A stretch of 64,000 nucleotides of DNA, from positions 4,292,001 through 4,356,000 of the forward strand of contig JBBPUQ010000004.1 of NCBI GenBank assembly GCA_038501195.1. Direction: 5' to 3'. The notes under the pieces were generated by a model. It saw nothing but the letters and a program-made list of their open reading frames with translations. It did not search any database and was not told the DNA's origin. Position 1 is the first letter of the stretch. The number at the start of each line of letters is the position of its first letter. Below are positions 13,408-25,149 of this stretch, piece by piece. This DNA comes from Nemania diffusa. Taxonomy: Eukaryota > Ascomycota > Sordariomycetes > Xylariales > Xylariaceae. The position numbers and the translations under genes were made by a program.

Positions 13408-15525
13408 ATGTGTTTCCAGGTAGTAGAGGTGTATGCCGCCTGTAGATGCCTATACTACCAGCACGCAGTGGACAAATGCATCGCCTATAAGCTCCCCGGT
13501 CACGAAATCTCAAAAAGGACGATACCCGTAGGCTACGCGTGCAATGTGCACGCTATATCGAGCTACGGGCACATTGCGAGCAAGGACGACCTAATATCGG
13601 GAGTCCGAATCAAGTCTTCGCAGAATTCAAAACGCACAGAAGACATCTCCCGGGCATTTAAAAAGGAGCCTATTTTTGACAAAACACAGCATGGTCTCTC
13701 GCGAATTCCTCCCACCGATAGTAACAAGAGATTTGAGGCAATTCCGGTAACCAATTCTGGGACCAACGAGCTAACTAACGAATATTCCGAAGTATGGAAA
13801 TTTAAGGAGTCGCGTCCTGATAACTCCGATTCCGATGATTCCATTGATAGTAGGAGCACTGTATCCCAGGCGTCGACTGCGACAACAGTGGATGAAAACG
13901 CGCTCGAGGCTTTATTTCGTGGTTTACTGAATCAAAGGGGCCTTAGTAATCTTTGGCCGCAGATCGTGGTGAAACAAGAGTCTCGAAGCGATGCGAGGCG
14001 CATAATCGATAGGTTTCTTAGGCGATTTGCGGAGGATCTTGAATGCTTAGCCACCAAGACGGACGATATTCAAAATGAAGAGTCGCATCGCATTATTCTC
14101 TCTTCTAGCAAATTTGTCATGAGACACCGAGCTAAAATCACTTCTAGAATATGCCAGGCGCATGAAACCCAGCAAATATCTTCATGTACGGACACAGATA
14201 CAGAAGATACCGGGGTGTTTGCAATGGGGGATAATACGCCTGATATTGACGGTGACCCATTCACATTCTCCGTCGCGGAAGATTTTATATTTGGAACAGA
14301 TCCGGTTCGATATCTGGAGGCGAACCTGGCTACTTTTATCCGACGACGACAGCAGAAACAGGTTTCGTCACTCGCGAAGAATTTACGCTCGTTTACGTCT
14401 TTAGTGATGCAAATACTTTTTCAAGCCTCCAGACCGGCTAATAAAGAAAGAGTGAAATGGACATGCGTAAGAACTCTTATTTGGATAAAGTTTTAGAACA
14501 AGCTTAACAAAAGATGGAGAATTAGATCTGTGGGTGTCAAATCATCGACGATTATGAAAGCAAACGTGAGGGAGCTGTTGAAGCTTTTGAATATCACCTC
14601 AAACAGTACAATCAAGCAACAGTGTCTTATGAACGAGATAATGAGACAGGTCAGAGTAACGTAGCGACGCCGGACGCGTCCAAAGGAGCTATTCCCGCTG
14701 TCATTCAGATGTTTCGTAAATCCTTCAAAAGAGCAAAATCACACGGTCTCCCGAGTTATCAAAACGAAAGTAACGGTCCTTCTATACAACTAGGGAGCTG
14801 CGTAAGATCTACAAGACCTACTCAATCTCACCACAACTTCGTGCTCTTGTGTGTTCCGTACCTTCGTTGGGGGCTCCGACTTCACAACAGCGAGGTATGC
14901 AGGATCAACTCTGATCAGCAATTTTTTCAACTTCTTCGACAATGCTACCTTAATCAACGCGTTGGGAAGATTCCAAAAATGTTTCGAATATTCACAAAAG
15001 TACGAACGCTACAATTTGTCAAAGTAAGTAACAAGAACTAGCCAAAACAACCCGCATATCTCAGTATCTTAACATCATAACACCCATCCTCAGTTCGAAG
15101 TCTTCCGCAACAAACTGGTAGATGTGCGCGCCTGCCCATCTATGCCGACACCTGGTACCGAATACGCATATGACCCAACGGACGCCATCCCACCCATCGG
15201 GTCAAACATGCTGATGCATCTCTTCGAGAACCCCGAGCATGCAGATGTCACCTTATTCTTGTACAACCGGTTCCCAAAGAAACTGAGGGCCCAGCTCGAA
15301 GCCTGTCCCAGGAAGGGAAGCTCAATCGGCTGGGGCGTTGAGTTTGTAGAGGGTGTTGACTGGTATGTCGTGTTTGCGGCCACATGCCTTGGGTTTCTCT
15401 TCTGCTTGATCTTCGCGGTGGGTTGGGCGGCTACGAAAGGAGATATTCAGGGGGGTTTTGGTATTGCGAGCTTTCTATTGGCCTTTGTCGTTTTCTGTAG
15501 TGGGACATTGCACTATATGATATAA
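13408..15525 (+). CDS. Fungal protein with Cys-rich N-terminus and two C-terminal membrane helices
   Basis: Three exons are supported: 13,408-14,466, 14,526-15,023 and 15,094-15,525. The first intron (59 nt) has a CTTAAC branch; the second is 70 nt and starts GTAAGT. Together they give about 662 residues. An N-terminal segment holds Y-A-A-C-R-C-L-Y-Y with further Cys/His, followed by a Ser/Asp-rich linker. The first splice joins V-K-W-T-C to I-C-G and a D-D-Y motif. Near the end are W-G-V-E-F-V-E-G and two hydrophobic helices separated by K-G-D-I-Q-G-G-F-G. This architecture recurs in Pezizomycotina proteins that I know only as uncharacterised. The start is uncertain: 13,408 is the first in-frame ATG, but a splice acceptor at 13,419 leaves room for an upstream exon. 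The frame is intact although it begins about 340 bases from the RIP-degraded block. Confidence 0.75.
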
Positions 15526-18481
15526 ATGGCTCTGTATATTACTTTTGCACCTCGCTCTACATGATTCTAGCAATACTTCATATGGGAACGGCCTTCTGCC
15601 AACCACGGGTGGTTCGATCTACCAGTTCTGACGGACCCATGCAGGATCAAGAATATCTCATAATCAGTATAGGATGTTCGCTTGGATATCAACACAGGAT
15701 TCCTTTACTGTTAGACTTTCTAAGACTCGCAGTGAGCTATGATCTATTTATTAAAAGTATGCCAGGTTAAGGAGTCACTTAATGTACTGCGTATGATGAA
15801 GGTACTCACGCATCTCGTTTGTATATATATAAGCAGGTCCTCCTACCTCTCCTTCATAGTCAGTAAGTTAAATAGTACGCTCATATACCATTCATTTCAT
15901 CACGATTCAACGTCATCTCACTAGCGAGTCGCACAGTCAGCCATTGCTTTAGGTAAGTTTTGCAATCATCTGCAACATGTTGACTAGAATCTCATTCGCG
16001 CAATCCATTACACGTCTGCAATTATGTACGTTAAGTAAAAATTCCAAGACGTCCTGTTGGATGAGGCCAAATGCTAGGTAATTGGCCTTAGTTCATCTGT
16101 CAGAGGAAAACTCTCCTTTTCTTCAGTACCTCTGCAGATATTGACTATATAAGAGCAATGGAGTGAAGGCGAATAGAGGGGAATTCTACAAGCGCAGATC
16201 TTGTATTGCACTATACCTCGTCTAAGTGAGAAAAATAATGTTTTGGAGAAAGAATAGGACTAACTTCTAAGCATGCACAGCCAATAATGCACTTGGCACT
16301 TTAGAGGCAAGGGTATAAACCTGTATGGGGTAACGTCGAACCCAATCCAGTAGAAATAATTCTCGAAGCAAGCAGTAATACATTTGTATTAGAGTCGTGA
16401 TCACTAGGGATTAGGACCAATTGGAAAGATTGTCTCTATTCTCGATATTCTCGGTGTGCGACTGATTGAAGTATGGATCGCTCGCTTCCTGGTCACCGAG
16501 ATTAGAGGAAAAGACTAGATTGTTTCAACTAGGTATCTGCTTATAAAACCGAGATAATGCGATCAAAAGGTTAGCGATAGTTATTTAGACGCAAACCCGT
16601 ATTATTTGTCTAACTTTGAACAAAACGTCAAGTAGGATAATCCTGCTCTTTTCTAGAAAAGCCGTTGTCCGAAATGCGTTTACAGCCCGCTTCTTCTCAC
16701 GGGGATTTGATAAATGGTACCTGATTTGTCTCTACTGCGTTGGGCGCCATTGCTGAACTGATTTCGGCTAGCGGACCAGAGTCTCTATATTTGTAGTGCA
16801 GTACATAGTACATACTGCAAATGGCAAGGTCGATATAACTTAGTGATGTAATATAGTACCTATTTGTACAGGGCAGCTGTCGCTCTGCGACCGGGTAATG
16901 TTCTAGACATGCGTATCTGGTTAGTACACATGTTGCGACAGTTTGGTGTATATTACCTTTGTACGGATATCTCTTTAACGTAGACATGCTGCTTGCTGGT
17001 ACTGTTTCGGCGGTGCTTTTCACGTGCTTTCTGGATGCGCTTTGTGCCCCCTCGTATGTTGCAGGGTTCCCGGTCGAATCGGACCATTTCTCCTGTCGAG
17101 TCGGTGTCATTTGGAGGCGAGTATCGGCGAATCACCTGACCTATTCAGCTAGACCAGGCAGTGATGTAGCCATGATCATGTCATGTAATGCGGACCCAGC
17201 TCTCTTCGTACATTGGAACGCTCTGTCTTTTGTCGCGTGCAGGTTCGCGTGCTTTCGGTGACACGTCGCTTGAAGGGCCATTTACAGTAGGTTCATAATA
17301 CCACTTAGTATTACTTACCAATTATTGCCAACTTACCGGCTTCTCATGTAGGTACGCTAGGAATATCCAGGGTCTTATCTTCTCTCCTTCCGTCTACCCA
17401 CCTACTACATACGTACGCACGGTCTAGGTTATGGCACTAGATACGAGGGTTCCAGATTGTGTGGGATATCGGCACATAGCGACCGGAGGGGGGCACTAAG
17501 GAGGAGGTCACTAGTGGAGGCCCACAAGTTGAATCCGGGGCAGGGTGGATCAGTGCTGAGCTAGGACTGAATTGGCCTACTAGGTGGAGTTCTGGCGTTC
17601 ACAACGCGCCTACTAGAACCCACTCTTTGATACTATTCCGTCTAGGCATATCTGGGGAAGCGGGGAGAGGTAGCGGGCCCCTAAGTCTAGGTACAGGTAG
17701 GTTAGGTGAGCTTGTTAGAACGCCGCCCTTAGGTCGACTTATACACGAAAAACAACATGACGTCCTCAAAAGCAAGAATTAGAAACTTATAGCGAATGTT
17801 TCGATTTAATTTCCGCAGAGCCTCAACCGACCCTGCAGGAATGGATGATGAGTGATTGGCCAGACAAGTGGTTATGTGTCTTTGACTCGGTTTGGGTGTG
17901 GTCGAAACCCTCCATCGTGCCATGCCCAGCACCCTCCCCGGCAGGGTTCCAAGGTTGTGTCGCAGCGAGTCAAGGTCAGTCCAGGCAAGCGGCATGGGCA
18001 CAGCAATAGCATTTGCACCAGTCCACCAATCTCGTCATAGAGTAGTCGGCCAGCATGCTCCTGTACACTAATTATCCCCCAACGACCCTGGGCGACTAGG
18101 CGCAGCCACGAGCTGACGCTCGACTTGGGGTCGCATGATTGGGTGTTGGAGTCGTGATGCAACACAGCAACTGTCTGCCATTGGTTTACCCCGCTTCCTG
18201 TTCTTGTTACCCCGGCTCCTATCTGTCAAGTGTACCTAATATTATAGTTTATGTGCTAGTAAGGAGAGGAGATGGAATCGTCACATACACTATGTACCGT
18301 GGTAAACAGCCCTCCATTACATGGTTTAAAGTCTAAGTCTCTCCCGTGTCTTGTGTTCGTTTCTCGTCCCCTCTGCTTTGTTCTCTAAACCATATTACAT
18401 CACCTGCTTCACCTCGAAGTAATCGAATGAAGAAAGCTTCTTTGTTAGAACAATAACCTCCCCAGGCTCGGATAGAGTCAG
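15526..18481. other. Intergenic, 3 kb, no supported gene
   Basis: Only short open frames occur, none with a recognisable motif, splice pattern or codon bias. No tRNA-like box pair was seen. CCTAC/TAGG-type motifs appear near 17,395-17,410 and 17,690-17,705. Confidence 0.6.
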
Positions 18482-18555
18482 GTACGTTACCTTTCTTGTT
18501 CTCAATTACTACCTTACTACCTTTACCTTATTACGACTAACGCGAGACACTCTAG
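18482..18555 (+). other. Likely 5' UTR intron of the small membrane-protein gene
   Basis: CAG/GTACGT donor, GACTAAC branch-like site at about 18,535 and CTCTAG acceptor, 74 nt, ending 38 bases before the ATG at 18,594. Read from splice signals only. Confidence 0.45.
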
Positions 18556-18593
18556 ACAAATCTCCACCCACCAACCACAACCCGCACATCAAA

Positions 18594-18914
18594 ATGCCCG
18601 TCCGAATTCCCGCTCCACGAACCAGCGAGACAGCCATCTTCGGTATGGCCGGAGTAGCTAGTCTCGCCCCATTTTACATGATGCTTCCTGGTGCCGAGGA
18701 ACGCATTGCCTCACAGACCGCTCGCTGGGCTCCTCGCTGGGAGCGCAACATCTCCCGCGTCGCCGCCCCAGCTGAGCGCTTTGCCCAGCGAGCCGAGCCC
18801 CGTATTGCACGCACGGTGAAGAAGATTGATAACAAGCTGCCACTCGAAAAGATGGCATTGAACGTCGACAGGCGCATCAAGAAAGGCCTCGATCGCATGG
18901 GCAAGACTGCCTAA
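18594..18914 (+). CDS. Small conserved fungal protein, one predicted membrane helix
   Basis: Single-exon frame of 106 residues with a good start context (CAAAATG) and a probable 5' UTR intron. Residues about 14-31 (A-I-F-G-M-A-G-V-A-S-L-A-P-F-Y-M-M-L) are hydrophobic. The remainder is strongly basic and helical with Arg/Lys/Ala (W-A-P-R-W-E-R-N near 45-52). I know similar short proteins from Sordariomycetes only as conserved hypotheticals. The basic, single-helix layout would suit a small mitochondrial or ER membrane protein, but that is inference. Third codon positions are rich in C and G, unlike the flanks, which supports real coding. Confidence 0.75.
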   Translation: MPVRIPAPRTSETAIFGMAGVASLAPFYMMLPGAEERIASQTARWAPRWERNISRVAAPAERFAQRAEPRIARTVKKIDNKLPLEKMALNVDRRIKKGLDRMGKTA

Positions 18915-20100
18915 TTGAAACGTCCACTATTAGGACTTATTACATTATGATGATGACGACGGAATTGGAAATGCAAATGCAAATGCAAATGGGATATCAA
19001 CGGAATGGCACAAGGAAGCGATTAATACCAGTACTCGATGTAATGCATCTACTAAAACTACATTGAGAGAGACCCTAGCTTGGGTCGGTGACCAATTGAG
19101 TCGCCATGGATTGAGTCATCACTCATCCATTTAGTGATAGCTTAACACAATTGAAGTTATCATAAGTTATTTTTATGCTCTCGGGAAAGTGGTGCCATAA
19201 TTTACTTATTTCCAAGCTACATGAGACCAATTTTGACTTTCGCGTCTATCAAAATGCTGCATTTGTTGGCAATTCACATATCACAAACAGGTTTACACAC
19301 GTTATCCATGCTGCCTCTCACTTCGAATTTAACAATTTATAATGAAAGCCCAAACTCCCACGCAGCATAGTCCACGTGCATACTTGAAGAGATAAATCTT
19401 TAGCCACTCTTTCTCGTGTATCTACACCTCTCTTGTGTAATATTCCAGTTTCAGATATGCCACACTCCTAAACCGACTTTACAACGAAATGCTTATGCAT
19501 GGGTATGAACACATATCCCGAATAGTTAACGATAGCATACGACAAATCTATATCCGTGGATGCCACAGAGCGTATTTTTAGGGGGCGGGACTCAGATGAT
19601 TGACATCACTGTTCTTTAATATTCGTTTCATTAAGTCCCAACAGATCATCAGCCGAATCACCTTGTACTAGATCTCTTGTTGATGGTCGCTAAACTCATG
19701 TCATATTTCAGTGCTTTAAGCAAGGGAAGATCTCCAATGTATGTAATATCTTATAACTTCTCTTACATGCCTCAAACTCAGCAAGTCATAGTAAGGTATT
19801 AGTTTTACTGTATTACTGGCAGTGTTCGTAGCGCCTAGTGCGTGCTCAGGTGATATCGACCACTATTTTGGGTTTATAGTCTTTCGGTTCATGTATTGAG
19901 AGGCAGTTTAAGTACATGGCTGGATGGTGAAGAAAATACAAAAAAACGCGACGGAGGGATAGGGGCGTCTATTGGTCGTGTTGCGTCGGCTTGCGTGCTT
20001 GAATTTGATGTTTCTAGATTCGCGATGACATTAGCCGCGTGGACAAACCGATGGTCTTTTCGGTACTTGTCGAAAAAAGACTACAATCGATCTGGTACTG
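18915..20100. other. Intergenic
   Basis: 3' flank of the small gene. It contains a short AAATGC repeat at about 18,968-18,990 and otherwise shows no frame or motif I can support. Confidence 0.5.
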
Positions 20101-20107
20101 AGCCCTG

Positions 20108-20450
20108 TTAACTCGGCCATTCATTTTTTGCCTGCCTCGGGTAAATAACCGCTACTTGCAACACTTGCGAAGAGATGTTTAAGGATATTGACATATTGAC
20201 CGTGTTAGAATCGTGCCTAGACAGGTACTCTCTAGGGTTGTCCAGCTCCTTCTCTAACGCAACGGTTACGTTCTTCCGTCGGGTAGCGAACCAATTTTTA
20301 ATTTGCAATTTTGTAAAGCCGGTTTGCTGAATAACCGAGATTGTTTCTTCCGGCGTTTGCCAAAGACGTCCATCATGAGTTTCAATCCACTTTTACAAGA
20401 TGCTTTCGTAATTTGACGTTGGAGAATGTCGCGAATGACTAAGGGTTCCA
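20108..20450 (-). pseudogene. Homeodomain relic with in-frame TAA
   Basis: On the minus strand one frame reads a homeodomain-like fold: helix 1 around N-Y-E-S-I-L-stop-K-W-I-E-T-H, helix 2 around T-P-E-E-T-I-S-V-I-Q-Q-T-G, and helix 3 Q-I-K-N-W-F-A-T-R-R-K-N. The W-F-x-x-x-R core of recognition helix 3 and the preceding T-G-F turn are the diagnostic parts. A TAA at 20,393-20,395 interrupts helix 1 where a polar residue such as Gln (CAA) would fit. No start codon or long upstream exon in this frame was found. I read it as the remains of a homeobox gene; an unrecognised intron is a weaker alternative. Which homeobox family it came from is open. Confidence 0.5.
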
Positions 20451-20599
20451 GTAGCCATGACGTGATGCGCTCACGATAATCTAGAGAGATCCCCAGTCTG
20501 TAACTGAGCCACTGAAAAGTAGGTCTACATTTGTCCAACTCCAGCCAATGATAGCCTACATGGTGGGGTGGGGCTGGCAGCACCTGAAGACCAATCCGG

Positions 20600-21311
20600 C
20601 AAAATATCGGTACAGCTGCGCTAGTTATATTTTAAAATAGTAGCGTTGAATTTTGCCTTCGGGCATTTGGTCAATTTGAAACGATACAGAGAAGATGTAA
20701 GGAAAACCACCAGTTCGAATTCGTACGCTAGCAACTAACATTATTCTAGTAGCATGGCCCCTGCACTAAGGATGACACGCTTAATCAAAGAGATGCAACC
20801 AATTTTTTTTTCTTTTTGACTTATTTAACCCGTTATATCGCTCTTTGGTAGAGAATCTAGCGGTATACTATCCTTCAGCAAAGACAAAACGAGGAATATT
20901 GCAAGCTACAAAACTATGTGACTTAACCCCTTATACGAAGATAACACTAAAACTACATGCTGAGCTTTATAGTAAGGATAGGTCAAAGTAAGATCACTGA
21001 TGAGTTGCATTATTAAGAATTAAAGCCCAGTATCATTTATTCTCAACTTCTTATCAAACCGGATCGTGTAAATAGTACACACCGCACTTTGGAGACTAAC
21101 AGGTAGTCACAATATCACTTCCAAAAATTTCACATATATTCAGAATAGTGTTATCAGCGAGTCCTCCAACTCCCTCTGTAAATTGATATCATATCTCAAC
21201 ACCACAATCGCATCAGTTTGTTAACTTTACTCTTTCCAGCTACCTTAATTCGAAACTCAAATTCGTCTTCATAGGCTACGGTCCCTCTACTTGGTGTCCA
21301 AAGGTGGTCTG
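20600..21311. other. Intergenic
   Basis: AT-biased DNA between the homeodomain relic and the P450 3' end; nothing recognisable. Confidence 0.5.
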
Positions 21312-23182
21312 TTATCCTGATCCCCATTGGCGGCGTCTCAGCATGACTTTTGCCTGGGGATTAGTAAAAGTAAACTCGTCAGCATCTATAGTTCTTGGCC
21401 GGGCATTATAGCCATCGGGGAACTTGAAATCGTATTCGGTGATTAATTTTGCCATTAGCATCTTGATCTCGTTCACGGCAAATTGTCGCCCAGGACAGGC
21501 AGCTTTCCCATATCCGAAGCTCAGGTTATCTGGACTGGTCTGCCCCGCGAGGTGCTTGTTTATTTGGTTTGGGGATGATTGTCGCTTAATGTAACTCCTC
21601 ATAGGATTAAATGCCGTCTGGAGTAATCGAAGGGTCGTTTGTGTGATTACTGCCTGCCCAACAAATCCTCGAGCCTTGAGGAATATGAGTGCCGTCTTCC
21701 AGGGTCAGAGACTCCAATACATCTCTCTGAGGCCCAACTATCCCCTACATCAGTATTGTCGTATATAGTGACAATATAAGAAAAAGGTGTAGGTATATCG
21801 GTTAATTCTCACTTACGTAGTAGTATGGGGCTCATTCTCTGACTTTCAACAATGAAGCTGTCAAGTTTTGCGAGTCGTTGAAGCCATTGCCTCAAGCTAC
21901 TCTCTGGCCCTAGTTCTTTCATGACGCTTTCAGCCTCTTCTCTTAGCACCGGGATCCACTCAGGATGAGCACATAAGTCAAATAGGACGTTTGTAATAGT
22001 CGCTGTCGTAGTATGGATACTAACAACGGTTAAGAGGAGTTGACGCATTACAATCTGGTCGATGACGTTCTCGTCGTTGGTTCCGTTATCAATCATCCAG
22101 TTGAAAATTGTGTCTTCTTCGCTCACGTTCTCCCCTGTCGCTCGTCTTCTGGTTACTTCTGCGTGTTTTTCTACCAGGGGTTCAAGGATCTGACGTGCCA
22201 ACATCATTTGTTTCGCAATTCGATAGCGTGCAGGGATAAGACGTGCAACAATTGGATGAAGCCAAACTGGGAAGATGCGAATAGTAAACGCGGTTGTCAG
22301 TATATCAATTGAGAAGCCGACTGATATCTTTAACCAAGCCTCATCTCGGCAGGTAGGATAGCCTACAAAAACGCTAGCAAATAATTGTGATACTAGCGTT
22401 CGCATCGCTTCCTGAATATCGAATTCCTGCCAATCTAATAAATATTCATTAGACTTTATGCCTCGTGTAGTTCATACTGCCATTTAACCTACCTTTGGAG
22501 CCATGAATATGCAATGCCCAGGCATAGTCAAGTTCAGTCTTGGCTACGTCTAGATATTTAGACAATTCGGCCGTGAGCTTGTTCTGCAAGGCTTGAATAT
22601 GAAGATGTGACTCGGCGAATACCGTTGCCCCAGTCCATCTATGGCCCGCATTCTACAAGGATTAGAATCGCGAGCAACTGTTATGCTGAGATGGTCTATG
22701 AGTTCTACCTGAGCCTGTGCTTTTGCTGCACTCAGTTTAGATTCCGGGACGAGCCTCAATTCTTCGAGGTACTTATGCGGTAGCACGGTGAGGTCCACGT
22801 CGTACCGCTTTAAAACGAAGGGGCGGTTTTTATACTAAACTCACTATGCATTAGTAATGAGTGGATACAAAGTTGTTAAATACATGGCGTTGTGGGTATT
22901 TACCTGCGTATAACCGCTGGCGATGAGTTGACGAGCGCCGAAGGTGAAGCGAGATTGGAGCCAAAGTGTTGGCTCCCAGCGCCAGCGACGACCATGAACG
23001 GGTGCTCCTTGAACCGCGGGTTTCACCGGAATCAATTGTAACAGCAGTAAGACTCCTCCAATTATAAGCACTGTAACCTGAGGCGCTGTAAGGGAACCTA
23101 GCAACTCTAGGCGTGGTGAGCCGCGTGTCATCGTATCAGAGACATTTGTATATTGGTTCCAGAAATCCCATAGCAACGACAT
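21312..23182 (-). CDS. Cytochrome P450, ent-kaurene-oxidase-like (CYP68 type), probable frameshift
   Basis: Five exons on the minus strand: 23,182-22,904, 22,834-22,709, 22,652-22,493, 22,434-21,817 and 21,737-21,312, joined by introns of 56-79 nt in consistent phase. About 535 residues. There is an N-terminal membrane anchor (V-L-I-I-G-G-V-L-L-L-L) and Y-K-N-R-P-F-V-L near residue 95. The I-helix motif is S-I-H-T-T-T, K-helix E-S-Q-R, meander F-N-P-M-R, and heme loop F-G-Y-G-K-A-A-C-P-G-R with the Cys ligand. The I-helix I-H-T-T form and the P-x-Y-L-E-E-L-R segment resemble fungal CYP68-like monooxygenases of terpenoid and other secondary metabolism. At about 21,612 the frame must shift by one base between T-P-D-G and F-N-P-M-R, so the gene is probably inactive unless this is a sequence error. 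No partner biosynthetic gene lies nearby. Confidence 0.85.
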
Positions 23183-25149
23183 TGTGCAACTAGCACTCGA
23201 CAGTGATAATGAGATATTAATAGAAGGCGCGTCTACTATGCCACAAATTTGGGGTGCATAGTATGTGTGACAGAAATGCAAAGACAGACCGAGCCCAAAT
23301 TATTTACGGCTTATGTATTTCCTGAGGTCGGTATCTAAAAGCCCAAGCCATTCAGCCACTTATTCATTAACCTCTCGAGCACCTTAATATATTCTCATAT
23401 AGTAGAAGCGGGGTGGAAGCGAAAGTGGCGCGGCTAGAGCTTACACCGACACGCACCGACGCATACGCGCATGAGTTTGGCTATTTAGATAGTGTTCAGA
23501 AATGCAGTTGGGCCATTTCCTTAATCTGTTACCTCCTAATATTAGCAAGTACACACCACATTATACACACCTTCTCCAATCTAACTACGAGTGGCTTTGT
23601 TAGCGCGGGGTTATATATAAGATATAGAAACAAAATCAGGATTTCCAACGTTAAGATAGAGCTAACAATCGATCTACTCGATCCTGCATATGGAATATGC
23701 TGCGGGAAATCGCCAGACTACGGACCAGAGAAGGGCAGCCATAAAGTAGAGAAACGTGGTCATACTATAGACCTATCTCCCGGAGGTTGCCATAGCTAAC
23801 CGATGGTTGAGCTGAGGTAGAACATCCACTCATTGGTTCTAGAAGCCGTAATTAATGAGCAATAAATAAAATAGCACCACACCATCTTCATCTGTAGGGT
23901 GTTGATGAGCAATTCAAATAGTTACGTAGGCCTTCTTAAGAAGAAAAGGGGATCTGACTAACAATGAATCAAATCTAGAAACGATTTACTTACCTACTAG
24001 TTTACGATTTATGATTCAGTATTTCTATTGAACTCGATTACACTCTTCGACGGGCTTTCGTAGATATCCGTAAAAGTGAGCCAGCCATTTCCCGAGATCT
24101 TGAAAAGCGCCGCTAAGAGCATGCCAGTCATTCAAGCGAACCCTAGACCTCTACTAATATTAAACACATAAAGTAGGTTCCCTCACTTAGGTATGTTTAG
24201 CTCACTCAATTTAGAAGAGATCTATTAGAAAGCCTGTCAGAGGAGGAAGTCCAGAGTGAGGATAGGTCACGTAGATGCAAGCAAGTAGGTCGAATCTAGG
24301 TAGCAGTATAGGGGTAGGGCTCAATATTATTGATTCCTGAGCCCTCCTTTCATTTAGGGGAGGACTCGACTCCTTATATAATAGTAGCAATTGATACAGA
24401 TACCCCTAGGGGTCCTCCAGCGACCTAGTTGCGACTTTATCGCCTGACAAAGCCACTCTTGGTGAATTGCTATATTTTATGTCGGCTGAGGCTGTCATTG
24501 TTCATCATATTCTAGAGATAAGACAGTCGTCAAAGGTCATATCAGGGCAAGAACCGAACGAGGACCTCTAGGAAAAAGAAAAGGCGTGCTATTGCTACGC
24601 CTTATAAAACATTATCGTATCCAAAGCAAATGTCTAACATATTCGAGGCCTGTCTCAATTGCAACCACATGAGCTAAGCTAGACTAGAAAGCACACTAAG
24701 AACAACCACACCGGAGAATTACTTATTCGGGTAGCCATTGCTAGGTCGCTGTTGACCCGATTGGTGGTTGGTAAGCGCAAGACGTGCTCTAAACAATCAA
24801 ATTTTATATCAACATCAAGAATTTTAAGCCATTCATCTCTATAAGCTCGGTGATATTTTATGTCGCACCTGCATGTACTTTTGTCTGAGAGCGACCTGTA
24901 GCTATTGGTTCTAAGAGTACCACATTTATCGCGTAATGCAACATATTCACCAATCCTATGGCGCTGCCCCACGCTCTCCGTACAAGTGCACCCCACTAGA
25001 TCGGTAGTCTAGTCTACCTAATCTAGGACCACCTCAAGTGCGACATCCCACCAACAACCGAGTTGCCATTGGCACGTCTACGCTCTCCTTCGTGGCGTCT
25101 CCTTCTTACCAATACGCCAGAAAGCCATGACAGCACCAGAGCAGGATCC
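23183..25149. other. Intergenic between P450 start and OB-fold gene
   Basis: Divergent promoter space of about 2 kb. Short frames only (for example around 23,413-23,799), without motifs. Not supported as genes. Confidence 0.5.

Noticed and set aside
16697..17261. Overlapping frames of 100-137 codons on both strands
   Set aside because: No recognisable domain, no splice structure, no codon bias.
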